Positions 51,894-59,903 of a stretch of 64,000 nt of DNA are shown here, piece after piece. The DNA lies in the NCBI GenBank assembly GCA_019638625.1, contig JAHBTK010000002.1:124001-188000 (forward strand), read 5' to 3'. Below the pieces are notes generated by a model. It did not search any database. It was not told the DNA's origin and worked only from the letters and a program-made list of their open reading frames with translations. Made by a program: the position numbers and the translations under genes. The stretch's first letter is position 1; each line of letters begins with the position of its first letter. This stretch comes from Chitinophagaceae bacterium. Its GTDB lineage: Bacteria > Bacteroidota > Bacteroidia > Chitinophagales > Chitinophagaceae.

Positions 51894-53291
51894 CTACTTC
51901 CGTAAAATCTGTATACAGTTATTCAGCGAGCGGAAAGTATGATAAGTGGCCTTCCAGATATGTCCTTTGAGTGATCTTCGGATATCCGGTTGTTTGTCCA
52001 GGCCACCTTCATACCAATCTCCGTATTCATGATCAATGAGATAAGTATTGCAGTAGTGCCATAACTGCTTAAACCGGTCATAGTAGCGCATTTCGTCAGC
52101 GGGAAATTCACCAGCCAGCAGCAACAGGGTATTAAGACCCTCCGCCTGCGCCCACCAGTTCTTGGTGTCTTTTATGATGGTTATGTTTTTGGCATCTTTA
52201 AAATAATAACCTTCATCGTAAAAACCTCCTTTCGCGTTATCCCATCCGTTTTTCAGCGCATGGTCTGTCATCTGTTTTCCCCGGTTCAAGGTAATGCGGT
52301 CATTTTTATTACCCAATACATGAGAGGCCTCCAGCATCAGGTAAGCCGTTTCCACATCATGACCAAACGAAACATGATCCAGCCTGCGATGTTTCAATAT
52401 GGTTTCTTTGTCCGTATCCCGAAAGGAAACCGGCCTCCAGTCCGGCTGAAAATACAATACCAGGTTACCTTCAGGCGATGTGATGATATCCCTTACCAGT
52501 AAAAGCATTTCGTTTAACCGTTCCCGTACCAGCGGATCCTTCCATACCTGGTAGAGTTCTGTAAAAGCCTCCAGCAAATGAATAGAGCTGTTCTGGTCCT
52601 TATATCCTACCTCTGATGTGGATACTGTCTCCGCCGTTCTCTTCACCGGTGTTCCGTCTCTCCGCATATGCTGAAAATACCCCTTATGTACCGGGTCATG
52701 GCTATGTTCCTCCAGCCACAGGAAAGCTTTCTGTGCAAATGCCAGCGCTTCAGGATCGGCTGTAGCATGGTAGTAGGCGGCCAGCGCATATATCCCGAAG
52801 GCATTACCATAGGCCTCTTTTTGTACCAGGCTGTTTGTCTTTGGTGTTCCTTTCTGGTCAACCAGGGTATGGAACCCTCCGTAAACACTGTCCCACATCA
52901 CATTTTTCAAAAATAAAAACCCATGCCGTGCTCCTTTCCTGTAATGTTCGGTCTGCGGGTACAGTTCCATGGCTTTTGCATTCACCCAGGTATGCCTTGC
53001 CTGCGTAACAATCATTTTATCCTGCCGGTCTGCCGGCTTGAAGTCGTAGGTCCAGGCGGTAATGAACCCTCCGTAAACAGTATCGATACTTTGTGGATAC
53101 CATTTATCCAGTTGCAGTTCCTTCATAGCATACTCCATGGCACTGGCAATCTCAAACTTTTCCCGTTTTATCGTGCCGCGTGTGCCGGATTGGGCCACAG
53201 AAAATGTGGCCGTTGTAATAAAAAGACAACAGGTGAGTAGCCACCTGACGTTGCAGCAGCCTATGGCTCTTTTATATGAAAGGAAGCGCAT
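51894..53291 (-). CDS. AGE-family epimerase (cellobiose/mannobiose 2-epimerase-like), exported
   Basis: The protein has 465 residues: a signal peptide (about 1-33, LLTCCLFITTATFSVAQ) and then an (alpha/alpha)6 barrel of the N-acylglucosamine 2-epimerase family. Visible are GGFITAWTYDF, QARHTWVNAKAMELYP, GGFHTLVDQKG, DQNSSIHLLEAFTELY, and VSFGHDVETAYLMLEAS, where His residues act in epimerisation at C2. Enzymes of this family are usually cytoplasmic; the signal peptide here points to the periplasm. The gene stands alone between the DUF2975 pair and CorA. The substrate may be a beta-linked disaccharide. Confidence 0.85.
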   Translation of the reverse strand: MRFLSYKRAIGCCNVRWLLTCCLFITTATFSVAQSGTRGTIKREKFEIASAMEYAMKELQLDKWYPQSIDTVYGGFITAWTYDFKPADRQDKMIVTQARHTWVNAKAMELYPQTEHYRKGARHGFLFLKNVMWDSVYGGFHTLVDQKGTPKTNSLVQKEAYGNAFGIYALAAYYHATADPEALAFAQKAFLWLEEHSHDPVHKGYFQHMRRDGTPVKRTAETVSTSEVGYKDQNSSIHLLEAFTELYQVWKDPLVRERLNEMLLLVRDIITSPEGNLVLYFQPDWRPVSFRDTDKETILKHRRLDHVSFGHDVETAYLMLEASHVLGNKNDRITLNRGKQMTDHALKNGWDNAKGGFYDEGYYFKDAKNITIIKDTKNWWAQAEGLNTLLLLAGEFPADEMRYYDRFKQLWHYCNTYLIDHEYGDWYEGGLDKQPDIRRSLKGHIWKATYHTFRSLNNCIQILRK

Positions 53292-53565
53292 GCTACAAGT
53301 TAGACAAAAATGTGCTATCAGGAGGGGTTATGCCTGGGATTACCCGGTCTGACTGATCGCGTGCATAAATATCCGGCCGGATATTTACAAACATAAACTC
53401 TGATTTTCCCTGCCGGGAATGACAGAATAGCCGGTTTTGTCCTTACCTTTCCCCTGTTCTTTTCATACTCTGACGGCCATAATGGAACAAAATACGTAGT
53501 GGCAGCCGGCGGCTTTTAGAAAGGTAAGATTCCCGGTTTTAAAACTGATTGCAAAAAAATACGCC

Positions 53566-54540
53566 ATGAAAGAAATAGTTAATTGTGTTGCCTACAAAAA
53601 AGGGGTGCGTAAAACAGAGTTACCGCTGAATAAAGTGCACGAAGCGCTTGAAGATGCGGAACAATTTGTGTGGATAGGGCTGCATGAGCCATCGCAGGAT
53701 ATTATGCGGCAGGTGCAACATGAATTTAAGCTGCACGACCTTGCAGTGGAGGATGCTCAGAAAGCCCATCAGCGGCCAAAGGTCGAATTATATGGCGATA
53801 TCGTATTTGTTGTATTACGCACTGCGCAAAAGAACCTGCAAAACCATATTGATTTCGGAGAGACACATTTTTTTGTCGGAAAAAATTTTATCGTCGTTAT
53901 ACGGCATGGTTCAACGGTTGCCTACACGGAAGTGCGCGCCCGCTGCGAAACCATGCCCGACCTGTTAAGCAAAGGACAAAGCTTCGTTTTATATGCCGTA
54001 ATGGATTTCATCGTTGACCGGTATTTCCCCGTGGTGGAAGAACTGGAAACTGACCTGCAGGATATTGAAGACAAAGTGTTTAAAGAAAAATCAAGCCGCG
54101 AAACAACTGAACAGATATACCAGTTGAAGCGTGAACTGCTGGATGTGAAAAGAGCGGTATCGCCGCTGATAGATATTTGCACAAGATTAATGCGGCCTGA
54201 TATAAAAAATGTTTCTGCAGAAACACATGCTTATTTCAGGGATGTGAATGATCATGCACTGCGCATTAACGAGATGGTTGATAATACGCGGGAGCTCCTG
54301 AATTCAGCGCTGGAGGCTAACTTTTCATTGATTTCTATTTCGCAGAATGATACAAATAAAAAATTTGCCGGCTGGGCGGCTATCATTGCCTTACCCACCA
54401 TGGTTGCCGGATTTTGGGGTATGAACTTTAAGTTCATGCCTGAAACGGAGTCGGAATACGGCTTTTATACTATTATATGCTTAACGGTAATTGCCTGTAC
54501 CACCCTATACTTTTTGTTCAGGCGATCCGGATGGCTGTGA
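53566..54540 (+). CDS. corA: Magnesium/cobalt transporter CorA
   Basis: The protein has 324 residues. The N-terminal cytoplasmic domain includes LHDLAVEDAQKAHQRPKVE and HFFVGKNFIVVIRH; long helices follow (ELETDLQDIEDKVF, QIYQLKRELLDVKRAV), and the C-terminal part has two membrane helices with the GMN selectivity motif in GFWGMNFKFMPETE (GMN about 285-287). It forms a pentameric channel for magnesium uptake. It is read alone. Confidence 0.94.
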   Translation: MKEIVNCVAYKKGVRKTELPLNKVHEALEDAEQFVWIGLHEPSQDIMRQVQHEFKLHDLAVEDAQKAHQRPKVELYGDIVFVVLRTAQKNLQNHIDFGETHFFVGKNFIVVIRHGSTVAYTEVRARCETMPDLLSKGQSFVLYAVMDFIVDRYFPVVEELETDLQDIEDKVFKEKSSRETTEQIYQLKRELLDVKRAVSPLIDICTRLMRPDIKNVSAETHAYFRDVNDHALRINEMVDNTRELLNSALEANFSLISISQNDTNKKFAGWAAIIALPTMVAGFWGMNFKFMPETESEYGFYTIICLTVIACTTLYFLFRRSGWL

Positions 54541-54624
54541 CGTCTTAAATATAGCGGGTATAATTTTGCAGGCAGGCATCTCCATCAAAAAATCAAGCGC
54601 AAAACACATCCGAATGAGGGATAG

Positions 54625-55656
54625 TTAACGCCCCAGTAAAAAACTCAGCGGTCGCCATTCCGGCAACTGGTCCGAAACAATTTTCAACATCGCGACAAAA
54701 GGGATGAACAATACCATACCTGCGCCGCCCCATATAATGCCGCCGGCAATAATGGACATCAACATGACCAAAGTGCTCACATTGAGCTGCCCCCCTACAA
54801 CCCTGGGAAATATAATATTGGCTTCCAGGTATTGTACCACCGCAAAAACGGCTATCACGGCAAGCGGATACAAAACATTATCTGTTTGCAACCAAACCAT
54901 TGAAACCGGCAAAAGCGCGCTGATGATAATGCCTGCATATGGAATTATGGTCATAACGGCACAAATCATCCCGAATAGCAGCGGATGCGGCACACCCAAC
55001 GCCCATAGTCCTATACTGTTCAATACACCCACCAGCAGATACACCAATACCATCCCCCTGATATAGCGGTAATACGTAAGAATTGTTTGTTGCAGGATAT
55101 TATTGAGCTGCTCCCGGTACTCAGGGGGAGTGATTACGCGCAGGAATTGTACCAATACTTGCCGGTGATACAGGAACAATACCATGAAAACCGGGACCAT
55201 GAAAACCACAAACAATGTACTCACTGTGGCCTGCAGCACACCTTTCAGCAGTCCTCCCAGGCTGGAACCGATGCCACTCTCCCAGTTATCAATGATATTA
55301 ACGGAAATCCCGGTATTTTCATTGATCCATATTTGCAATTGCTTTAAAACAGCTTCCAGTTTTACCAGTAATACCCCTGACTCATTCCGAAAGACATTGA
55401 TCTGCCATATCAGCAGGTATATCAATGCCGCAAAAAGAGTGGCTACGACGAGCAAGCACAACGCGATGGCTATGGATTTGTTGAAACCTTTCTTTTCAAG
55501 CCACCTTGCAACAGGATACATAACGATGGCGATCAGCAAACCAAAGAACAGGGGAATGAACAGGGAACGCCCGAGATACAATAAGAGGCCGGCAAAAAAA
55601 ATGATCTGAAGGTATCTCAGAACAACTGAGCTTTTGGGAAACTGACTATTACTCAT
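54625..55656 (-). CDS. AI-2E family transporter
   Basis: The protein has 343 residues and about eight transmembrane helices, with an N-terminal pair (LQIIFFAGLLLYLGRSLFIPLFFGLLIAIVMYPVARWLEKKG), a central soluble stretch, then PHPLLFGMICAVMTIIPYAGIIISALLP and VVGGQLNVSTLVMLMSIIAGGIIWGGAGMVLFIPF. The family (TqsA/PerM type) exports autoinducer 2 in E. coli or other small molecules; no substrate is implied here. Confidence 0.88.
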   Translation of the reverse strand: MSNSQFPKSSVVLRYLQIIFFAGLLLYLGRSLFIPLFFGLLIAIVMYPVARWLEKKGFNKSIAIALCLLVVATLFAALIYLLIWQINVFRNESGVLLVKLEAVLKQLQIWINENTGISVNIIDNWESGIGSSLGGLLKGVLQATVSTLFVVFMVPVFMVLFLYHRQVLVQFLRVITPPEYREQLNNILQQTILTYYRYIRGMVLVYLLVGVLNSIGLWALGVPHPLLFGMICAVMTIIPYAGIIISALLPVSMVWLQTDNVLYPLAVIAVFAVVQYLEANIIFPRVVGGQLNVSTLVMLMSIIAGGIIWGGAGMVLFIPFVAMLKIVSDQLPEWRPLSFLLGR

Positions 55657-55788
55657 ATTCTTACAGATAAACAGGATGAAAATGCCGCAGGGGCATGATA
55701 TTTAACATACATAAATATACACAGGAAAACAGACCATCTCATTCTTTTTATAAAGGACCTTCTCTTTTTCCGGGATATCAGAGAACCG

Positions 55789-55890
55789 CGTCCAGCGCTT
55801 TATCGATGGAAGGATAAACAAATGTAAACCCCTGTTCAAGCAGTCCCGACTTGTCCGTCTTTACTTTTAATAAAGTATAAATACCTGTAA
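55789..55890 (-). pseudogene. 3' fragment of a second TIGR01777 (epimerase-type) gene
   Basis: Read leftward, it ends LLEQGFTFVYPSIDKALDAV then L and stop, almost the same as the end of the gene at 57562-58467 (LLEQGFTFTYPSIDKALD, then TLVVSG). The upstream part (VKTDKSG) diverges and no start is found. The two copies flank the propeller glycosidase gene. Confidence 0.6.
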
Positions 55891-55941
55891 CCACGTGAGT
55901 TAATTTTTTATTTTAGTAATTTGCTGATCTAATGAGGTAAA

Positions 55942-56075
55942 ATGTACAAAATCCGGTAAATAAAGTGCCCCCCGCACTCCGTTTCCATCCGGGTGTATAA
56001 AATAGAAAACAGGAAAAGAGTGATTGTAAAGCACGTCGGATCAGCACATACCGAACAGGAGCGCCCAGATTTAAA
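55942..56075 (+). pseudogene. N-terminal fragment of an IS1634-type transposase
   Basis: From the ATG at 55942 the frame reads MYKIR, a stop, IKCPPHSVSIRVYKIENRKR and then VIVKHVGSAHTEQER. The segment KRVIVKHVGSAHTEEE-like is the recognisable start of IS1634-family (IS4-group) transposases. One stop codon is in frame and the rest of the gene is missing. Confidence 0.6.
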
Positions 56076-56272
56076 TCCGTGCCGCGTTTTTTCAGGTCTA
56101 AAAAATCTAACTCCTTTTTGGTTAATTTTACAGGTATTGATACGGTGTACTATTTTTAATAGTGCAATTTTTTAAAAAAATTGTTTCTGAATTTATTTGT
56201 CAATATACCAGCAGGAGGGCAAAAGAAGAATTACCGCCTGCCATCCGAAAACCATCAGGAAAATATACCACT

Positions 56273-57394
56273 TCATTTTTTGGTAAAAGGTTTTTTTAGT
56301 TTCACCAGCGGCGCTTCATCACCGAGGTGGAGTTGTACGGCGCCGATCCTTTCTGCTCCTCCGCGCCAGCCTTCACGGGCGTTGAAATACATCAGCAGGG
56401 AGTTGTTCCAGGGAACCACATCCAACTGGTAAATGATAGCGGAACGCCAGGGTATCTCCGGATCCGGCCGCACAATGGGGTTATGCTCCGCTTCTTTCCA
56501 TTCCAGCCCGTCTTCGCTCACCAGCATCCGAATTTCGGAACGGGATTTTTTCTCTTCATCAATATAGATGGGATTGTAAAATGCCAGGTACCCGTTTTTG
56601 TATCCAAAGGCTTTAAAGCCTCCGCAGCCATAATTGCGGAACGGTAAGTTCACATCCGGCGCCAGCACGGGCTCTTCTCTTTTTACGAAGGGTCCCAGCG
56701 AATCATCGGATTCTGCAGAGAAAATATATTTGGGCTCGCCATACCCGGCATCATCCAGGAATACCATCCCGGCACTATAGTACATCCGGTAGCGTCCGTC
56801 CGGCAGTTGAATGACGCAGGGATTTCTGGCTTCAATACCGGAGCCTTCCCGTTCTTTCGGAAGCTCGGGCATCACCAGGTTTACCGGTTCAGACCAGTTT
56901 ATAAAATCCGTGGTTGTTCTGGCCCTGATGATCGTATGGTATTGCTTTTTCATTTCCGGATCGCCCATAGCATTGGTGGTGGCGGTATAATACTGTATCC
57001 ACCTGTCTCCGTCACAAAACATATATTGTATGCCGATCTCTCCTTCCTCCCGTGATACTTCTTTCCAGGCGAGTCCGTCCGCGGATACGGAATGGAAAAA
57101 CCAGGTATGCCAGCCTTTTTCATCATGCGAAAACCCATGGAAGAAAGCATGCCATTGGTCATCAAATTCACCGGTAGTCAGTATCTGCGGATCACCGATC
57201 ACCAGCTCCGGTAAGCCGTATACCTCCGGGTCTATCAGCGGGTTTTCCGGAAGGTCTTTCCATTTTTCCATACCCCAGGCAGGCGCTGTAAATGCCTCTT
57301 CTTTATTTCCTCCCCCGGGATCATTTCCCTGGCAGGCAAACAACAGAAGTACCATACAAAAACCAGTGATGGCAGAAAAATAATATCTCATCAT
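56273..57394 (-). CDS. Five-bladed beta-propeller glycosidase-like lipoprotein (GH43/GH32/GH130 clan type)
   Basis: The protein has 373 residues. A lipoprotein signal ends MVLLLFAC near residue 21. The rest shows the repeated strand pattern of five-bladed propellers: VIGDPQILTTGEFDDQWHAFFHG, WHTWFFHSVSADGLAWKEV, YHTIIRARTTTDFINWSEP, NPCVIQLPDGRYRMYYSAG, YIFSAESDDSLGPF. Candidate acidic residues are Asp in IGDPQ and Glu in SGIEARNPC. The exact family cannot be set. It is read alone, with a MMR start; the second Met also fits. It probably faces the periplasm or surface. Confidence 0.75.
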   Translation of the reverse strand: MMRYYFSAITGFCMVLLLFACQGNDPGGGNKEEAFTAPAWGMEKWKDLPENPLIDPEVYGLPELVIGDPQILTTGEFDDQWHAFFHGFSHDEKGWHTWFFHSVSADGLAWKEVSREEGEIGIQYMFCDGDRWIQYYTATTNAMGDPEMKKQYHTIIRARTTTDFINWSEPVNLVMPELPKEREGSGIEARNPCVIQLPDGRYRMYYSAGMVFLDDAGYGEPKYIFSAESDDSLGPFVKREEPVLAPDVNLPFRNYGCGGFKAFGYKNGYLAFYNPIYIDEEKKSRSEIRMLVSEDGLEWKEAEHNPIVRPDPEIPWRSAIIYQLDVVPWNNSLLMYFNAREGWRGGAERIGAVQLHLGDEAPLVKLKKPFTKK

Positions 57395-57561
57395 ATAAAT
57401 GCTGTGTTGATCCTTCTAAAAGGAAGAACATTATGGATACCTGATACTGTGTAGACCCGGGATTTATCTTTAGTCGCAGGACGCAGGTTGCAAGTTGTGG
57501 ACAGTAGTAAGTTGAGCAGCCATTAATCATCAATTAACCATTCATTACTGCCCACTTAATA

Positions 57562-58467
57562 CTAACCACTGACCACTAATGTGTCCAGCGCCTTGTCTAT
57601 AGAAGGGTAAGTGAAGGTAAATCCCTGTTCCAGCAGCTTTTTGGGGATCACCCACCGGCTTTTCAGTACCAGCTCGGTTTCGGTACCGATGACGGCTGCT
57701 CCTATGCGAAGCATCCAGGCAGGAGACCGCATATAGAACAATGGTCTTATCCGTTTGCGCATTTCCTCCATAAAAACTTTATTGGATACCGGGTTAGGGG
57801 AGGAGGCATTATACACACCTGCGATGGTTTCATTTGCTATGGCAAAACAAATGATGCGATAAAGGTCTTCAATATGTATCCAACTGAATTGCTACCAGCC
57901 GTTGCCCTGCACACCACCGAGTCCGAACCGGGTAAGCGCTGTATACGGTTTCATTACACCACCCTCCCTGCCCAGTACGATGGCTATCCGCAGCAGTACT
58001 TTGCGGGTATATGCCAGCGGTCGTTCAAAAAAGGCCGCCTCCCAGGCTTTGGCTACCTCTACCGAAAAACCATACCCGGTCTCTCCCGTAGCTTCATCCA
58101 TCGGCCGATCCTCTGCATGGCGGTAAATGGTTGCCGTGGCGGAATTGATCCATAAGGGTGGAGGGGCTGAACAGGTTTCAAGTATTTTCTGTAGTTTTTG
58201 AGTGGTCTCTACCCTCGATTCCAGTATGATCCGTTTGTTCTTTTTAGTGTACCGGCAATCAACGGATTTTCCGGCAAGGTTGATCAGCACGGCCGCCCCT
58301 TCCAGCGCTGCCCGGATCTTTTCCTCATCATTCCAGTTGATGAAAGAGTTACCCCTGGATATAATCAGCACTTCGTATCCGTCTTCAGTAAATCTCTGGG
58401 TAAGATACCGGCCGATAAAACCGGTACCGCCCGCTATTACTATTCTGGGTTTCATGGCTGTAGTCAT
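57562..58467 (-). pseudogene. TIGR01777-type epimerase gene with an in-frame stop codon
   Basis: The gene is 302 codons in one frame, but a TAG at 57892-57894 splits it into 191 residues (MTTAMKPRIVIAGGTGFIGR, YIG-type NAD domain to GLGGVQGNGW) and a tail (QFSWIHIEDLYRI ... KLLEQGFTFTYPSIDKALD). Intact relatives have QFSWIHIEDL directly after such a Gly-rich loop, usually with a Gln or Arg at the stop position, so CAG to TAG is a likely single change. No frameshift is involved. It starts 1 base before the end of the upstream gene. The first half lacks the substrate domain, so function is probably lost unless the stop is read through or is a sequence error. Confidence 0.75.
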
Positions 58468-58856
58468 TACTTTAAGGCGCCCAGGCTGCGTTGTGCGTTA
58501 AACACCCTCTGCTTTGCCACTCTTTTGCCCCGGAAGAAAAGATACATATTCAGAAAGAGCATGATACCCAGGTAGATGCTGAACCCGCCTACCTTGCCAC
58601 TCAATACTTCGATTACTTCCTGTGCATTGGTAACAGAATAATGTATTTCCAGGATATACAACGCAAAGCCGAGGTTCAGCAGGTAAAAGCCGATCTTAAA
58701 AAGGGTGTTGGTAGCCACGGCTATTTCTTCGCGGCCATTGAAAATGTCTTTCATATACACCAGGCTGTTTTTGAACAGGTTTTTGGCTACATAAAAAGTG
58801 AGGAAAAGGATAATGGGAAGATATACCAGGTAAGCGACGACGATTAAATTTTCCAT
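58467..58856 (-). CDS. Small membrane protein of a tandem paralogous pair (copy 2)
   Basis: The protein has 129 residues with three hydrophobic segments, about residues 4-25, 52-71 and 90-108. It is similar to its upstream neighbour at 58862-59230: YLVYLPIILFLTFYVAKNLF against YIIYTAITLYIIFWVGRTFY, and FYLLNLGFALYILE against YYLFNIGYAILQFQ. Its stop overlaps the start of the TIGR01777 gene by one base. Function unknown. Confidence 0.75.
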   Translation of the reverse strand: MENLIVVAYLVYLPIILFLTFYVAKNLFKNSLVYMKDIFNGREEIAVATNTLFKIGFYLLNLGFALYILEIHYSVTNAQEVIEVLSGKVGGFSIYLGIMLFLNMYLFFRGKRVAKQRVFNAQRSLGALK

Positions 58857-58861
58857 TGTAT

Positions 58862-59230
58862 TTATTTTTTAGCTGTTAGGAATCTGTTTTTTGTTCTGCG
58901 GGAGAGGAGGAAAATCAGTAACATATTGAAATAATGGGTGAGAGCCAGTATGGCGACGAGTAAACCGGTTTTGCCTGCTATTGAACTGATGAGCTTTGAA
59001 ACCGTTTGAACATTATCCCAGGTTTGGAACTGCAGGATAGCGTATCCGATATTAAAAAGATAATACGCTATCAGGATAATATTATTGGTAGCATCCGTTT
59101 GTTCTGCGTTGTTCTGAAAAAGACGAAGGATAAACATTCTGCCGTTCACATAAAATGTTCGGCCTACCCAGAATATGATATACAAAGTAATGGCTGTATA
59201 AATGATATATGCCAGTATGTTGAGGTTCAT
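58862..59230 (-). CDS. Small membrane protein of a tandem paralogous pair (copy 1)
   Basis: The protein has 122 residues and the same three-helix layout as the next gene (helices near 5-25, 52-70, 88-108), ending in a basic tail (LLSRRTKNRFLTAKK). It begins 2 bases after the stop of the GbsR regulator. The spacing shows one operon under the regulator. Function unknown. Confidence 0.75.
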   Translation of the reverse strand: MNLNILAYIIYTAITLYIIFWVGRTFYVNGRMFILRLFQNNAEQTDATNNIILIAYYLFNIGYAILQFQTWDNVQTVSKLISSIAGKTGLLVAILALTHYFNMLLIFLLSRRTKNRFLTAKK

Positions 59231-59232
59231 AA

Positions 59233-59739
59233 CTACATGATTACTTTCAGCAATTTCAGCAGCAGTTCGCCCCGGTTGGAGTTACATACTTTGTCCGCCA
59301 GCAGGCTCAGTTGCTGACTGAACTGTTGTATTTCACTGATGGTTTTGTAAAACTCCTTCCCTTCCCGGGACTTATCTTTTTTCGTATCTGCTTCCAGTTC
59401 GCGGAGCACATTGATCACCGGGTCGATCTCTTTTTGCTTTCTCATCAGCACGATCTTCAGCGCCCATTTCCAGATGTCTTTTTCCGCTACAAAATATTCC
59501 TTTCGGTCTCCCGCGATCACTTTTTTATAAATGATGCCGTAATCCAGCAACTGCCGTAGGCTCATGTTGGCATTCCCGCGGGAGATGGTCAGCATCTCCA
59601 TGATCTCATCCGTGGAAAGCGGATTATCGGATACGAGCAGCAGCGCCTGCACCTGCGCTACCGACTTATTGATGCCCCATTCGGAACCCAGGGCGCCCCA
59701 GGTGTCTATGAACTTTTGTTTGGATGCCTGTAAATCCAT
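59233..59739 (-). CDS. GbsR/MarR-type transcriptional regulator
   Basis: The protein has 168 residues of the GbsR/MarR winged-helix type: FIDTWGALGSEWGINKSVAQVQALLLVSDNPLSTDEIMEML, TISRGNANMSLRQLLDYGIIYKKV, and a C-terminal helical dimer part (EIQQFSQQLSLLADKV). It is first in an operon with two membrane proteins and the TIGR01777 gene. The 42-base palindrome at 59770-59811 touches the promoter, so it is very likely its own operator (autorepression). Confidence 0.9.
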   Translation of the reverse strand: MDLQASKQKFIDTWGALGSEWGINKSVAQVQALLLVSDNPLSTDEIMEMLTISRGNANMSLRQLLDYGIIYKKVIAGDRKEYFVAEKDIWKWALKIVLMRKQKEIDPVINVLRELEADTKKDKSREGKEFYKTISEIQQFSQQLSLLADKVCNSNRGELLLKLLKVIM

Positions 59740-59756
59740 GATCTGTATTTATACTT

Positions 59757-59764
59757 CAAAGGTA
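59757..59764 (-). promoter_or_regulatory. Promoter -7 element of the GbsR operon (TACCTTTG)
   Basis: An exact TAnnTTTG match, 18 bases upstream of the ATG. A TTG lies 20 bases further upstream, inside the palindrome, as a -33 element. Confidence 0.6.
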
Positions 59765-59769
59765 GGTAA

Positions 59770-59811
59770 TATTTTCTGAATTTTCAATAATTATTGAAAA
59801 TTCAGAAAATA
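59770..59811. promoter_or_regulatory. 42-base perfect palindrome, likely GbsR operator
   Basis: The left arm ATTTTCTGAATTTTCAATAA (59771-59790) and its exact reverse complement (59791-59810) form a palindrome that extends by one more pair to 59770 and 59811. It covers the -33 region of the promoter at 59757, so a bound dimer of dimers would block transcription. Confidence 0.8.
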
Positions 59812-59903
59812 AATTATCTTTTGATACTGTTTCGGGATAAAGAGGGCCCGGAAAAACACAGTTATTGATATCGGCAGGAGGTGCGTACATCAGGTAACAG
59901 AAG

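Larger units (their letters stand above)
55657..56272. other. Gene-free stretch with two decayed fragments
   Basis: The 616 bases between the AI-2E gene and the propeller glycosidase gene hold a 3' fragment like the TIGR01777 gene (55789-55890) and an IS1634-type transposase start (55942-56075), both non-functional. I see no complete gene. Confidence 0.5.
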
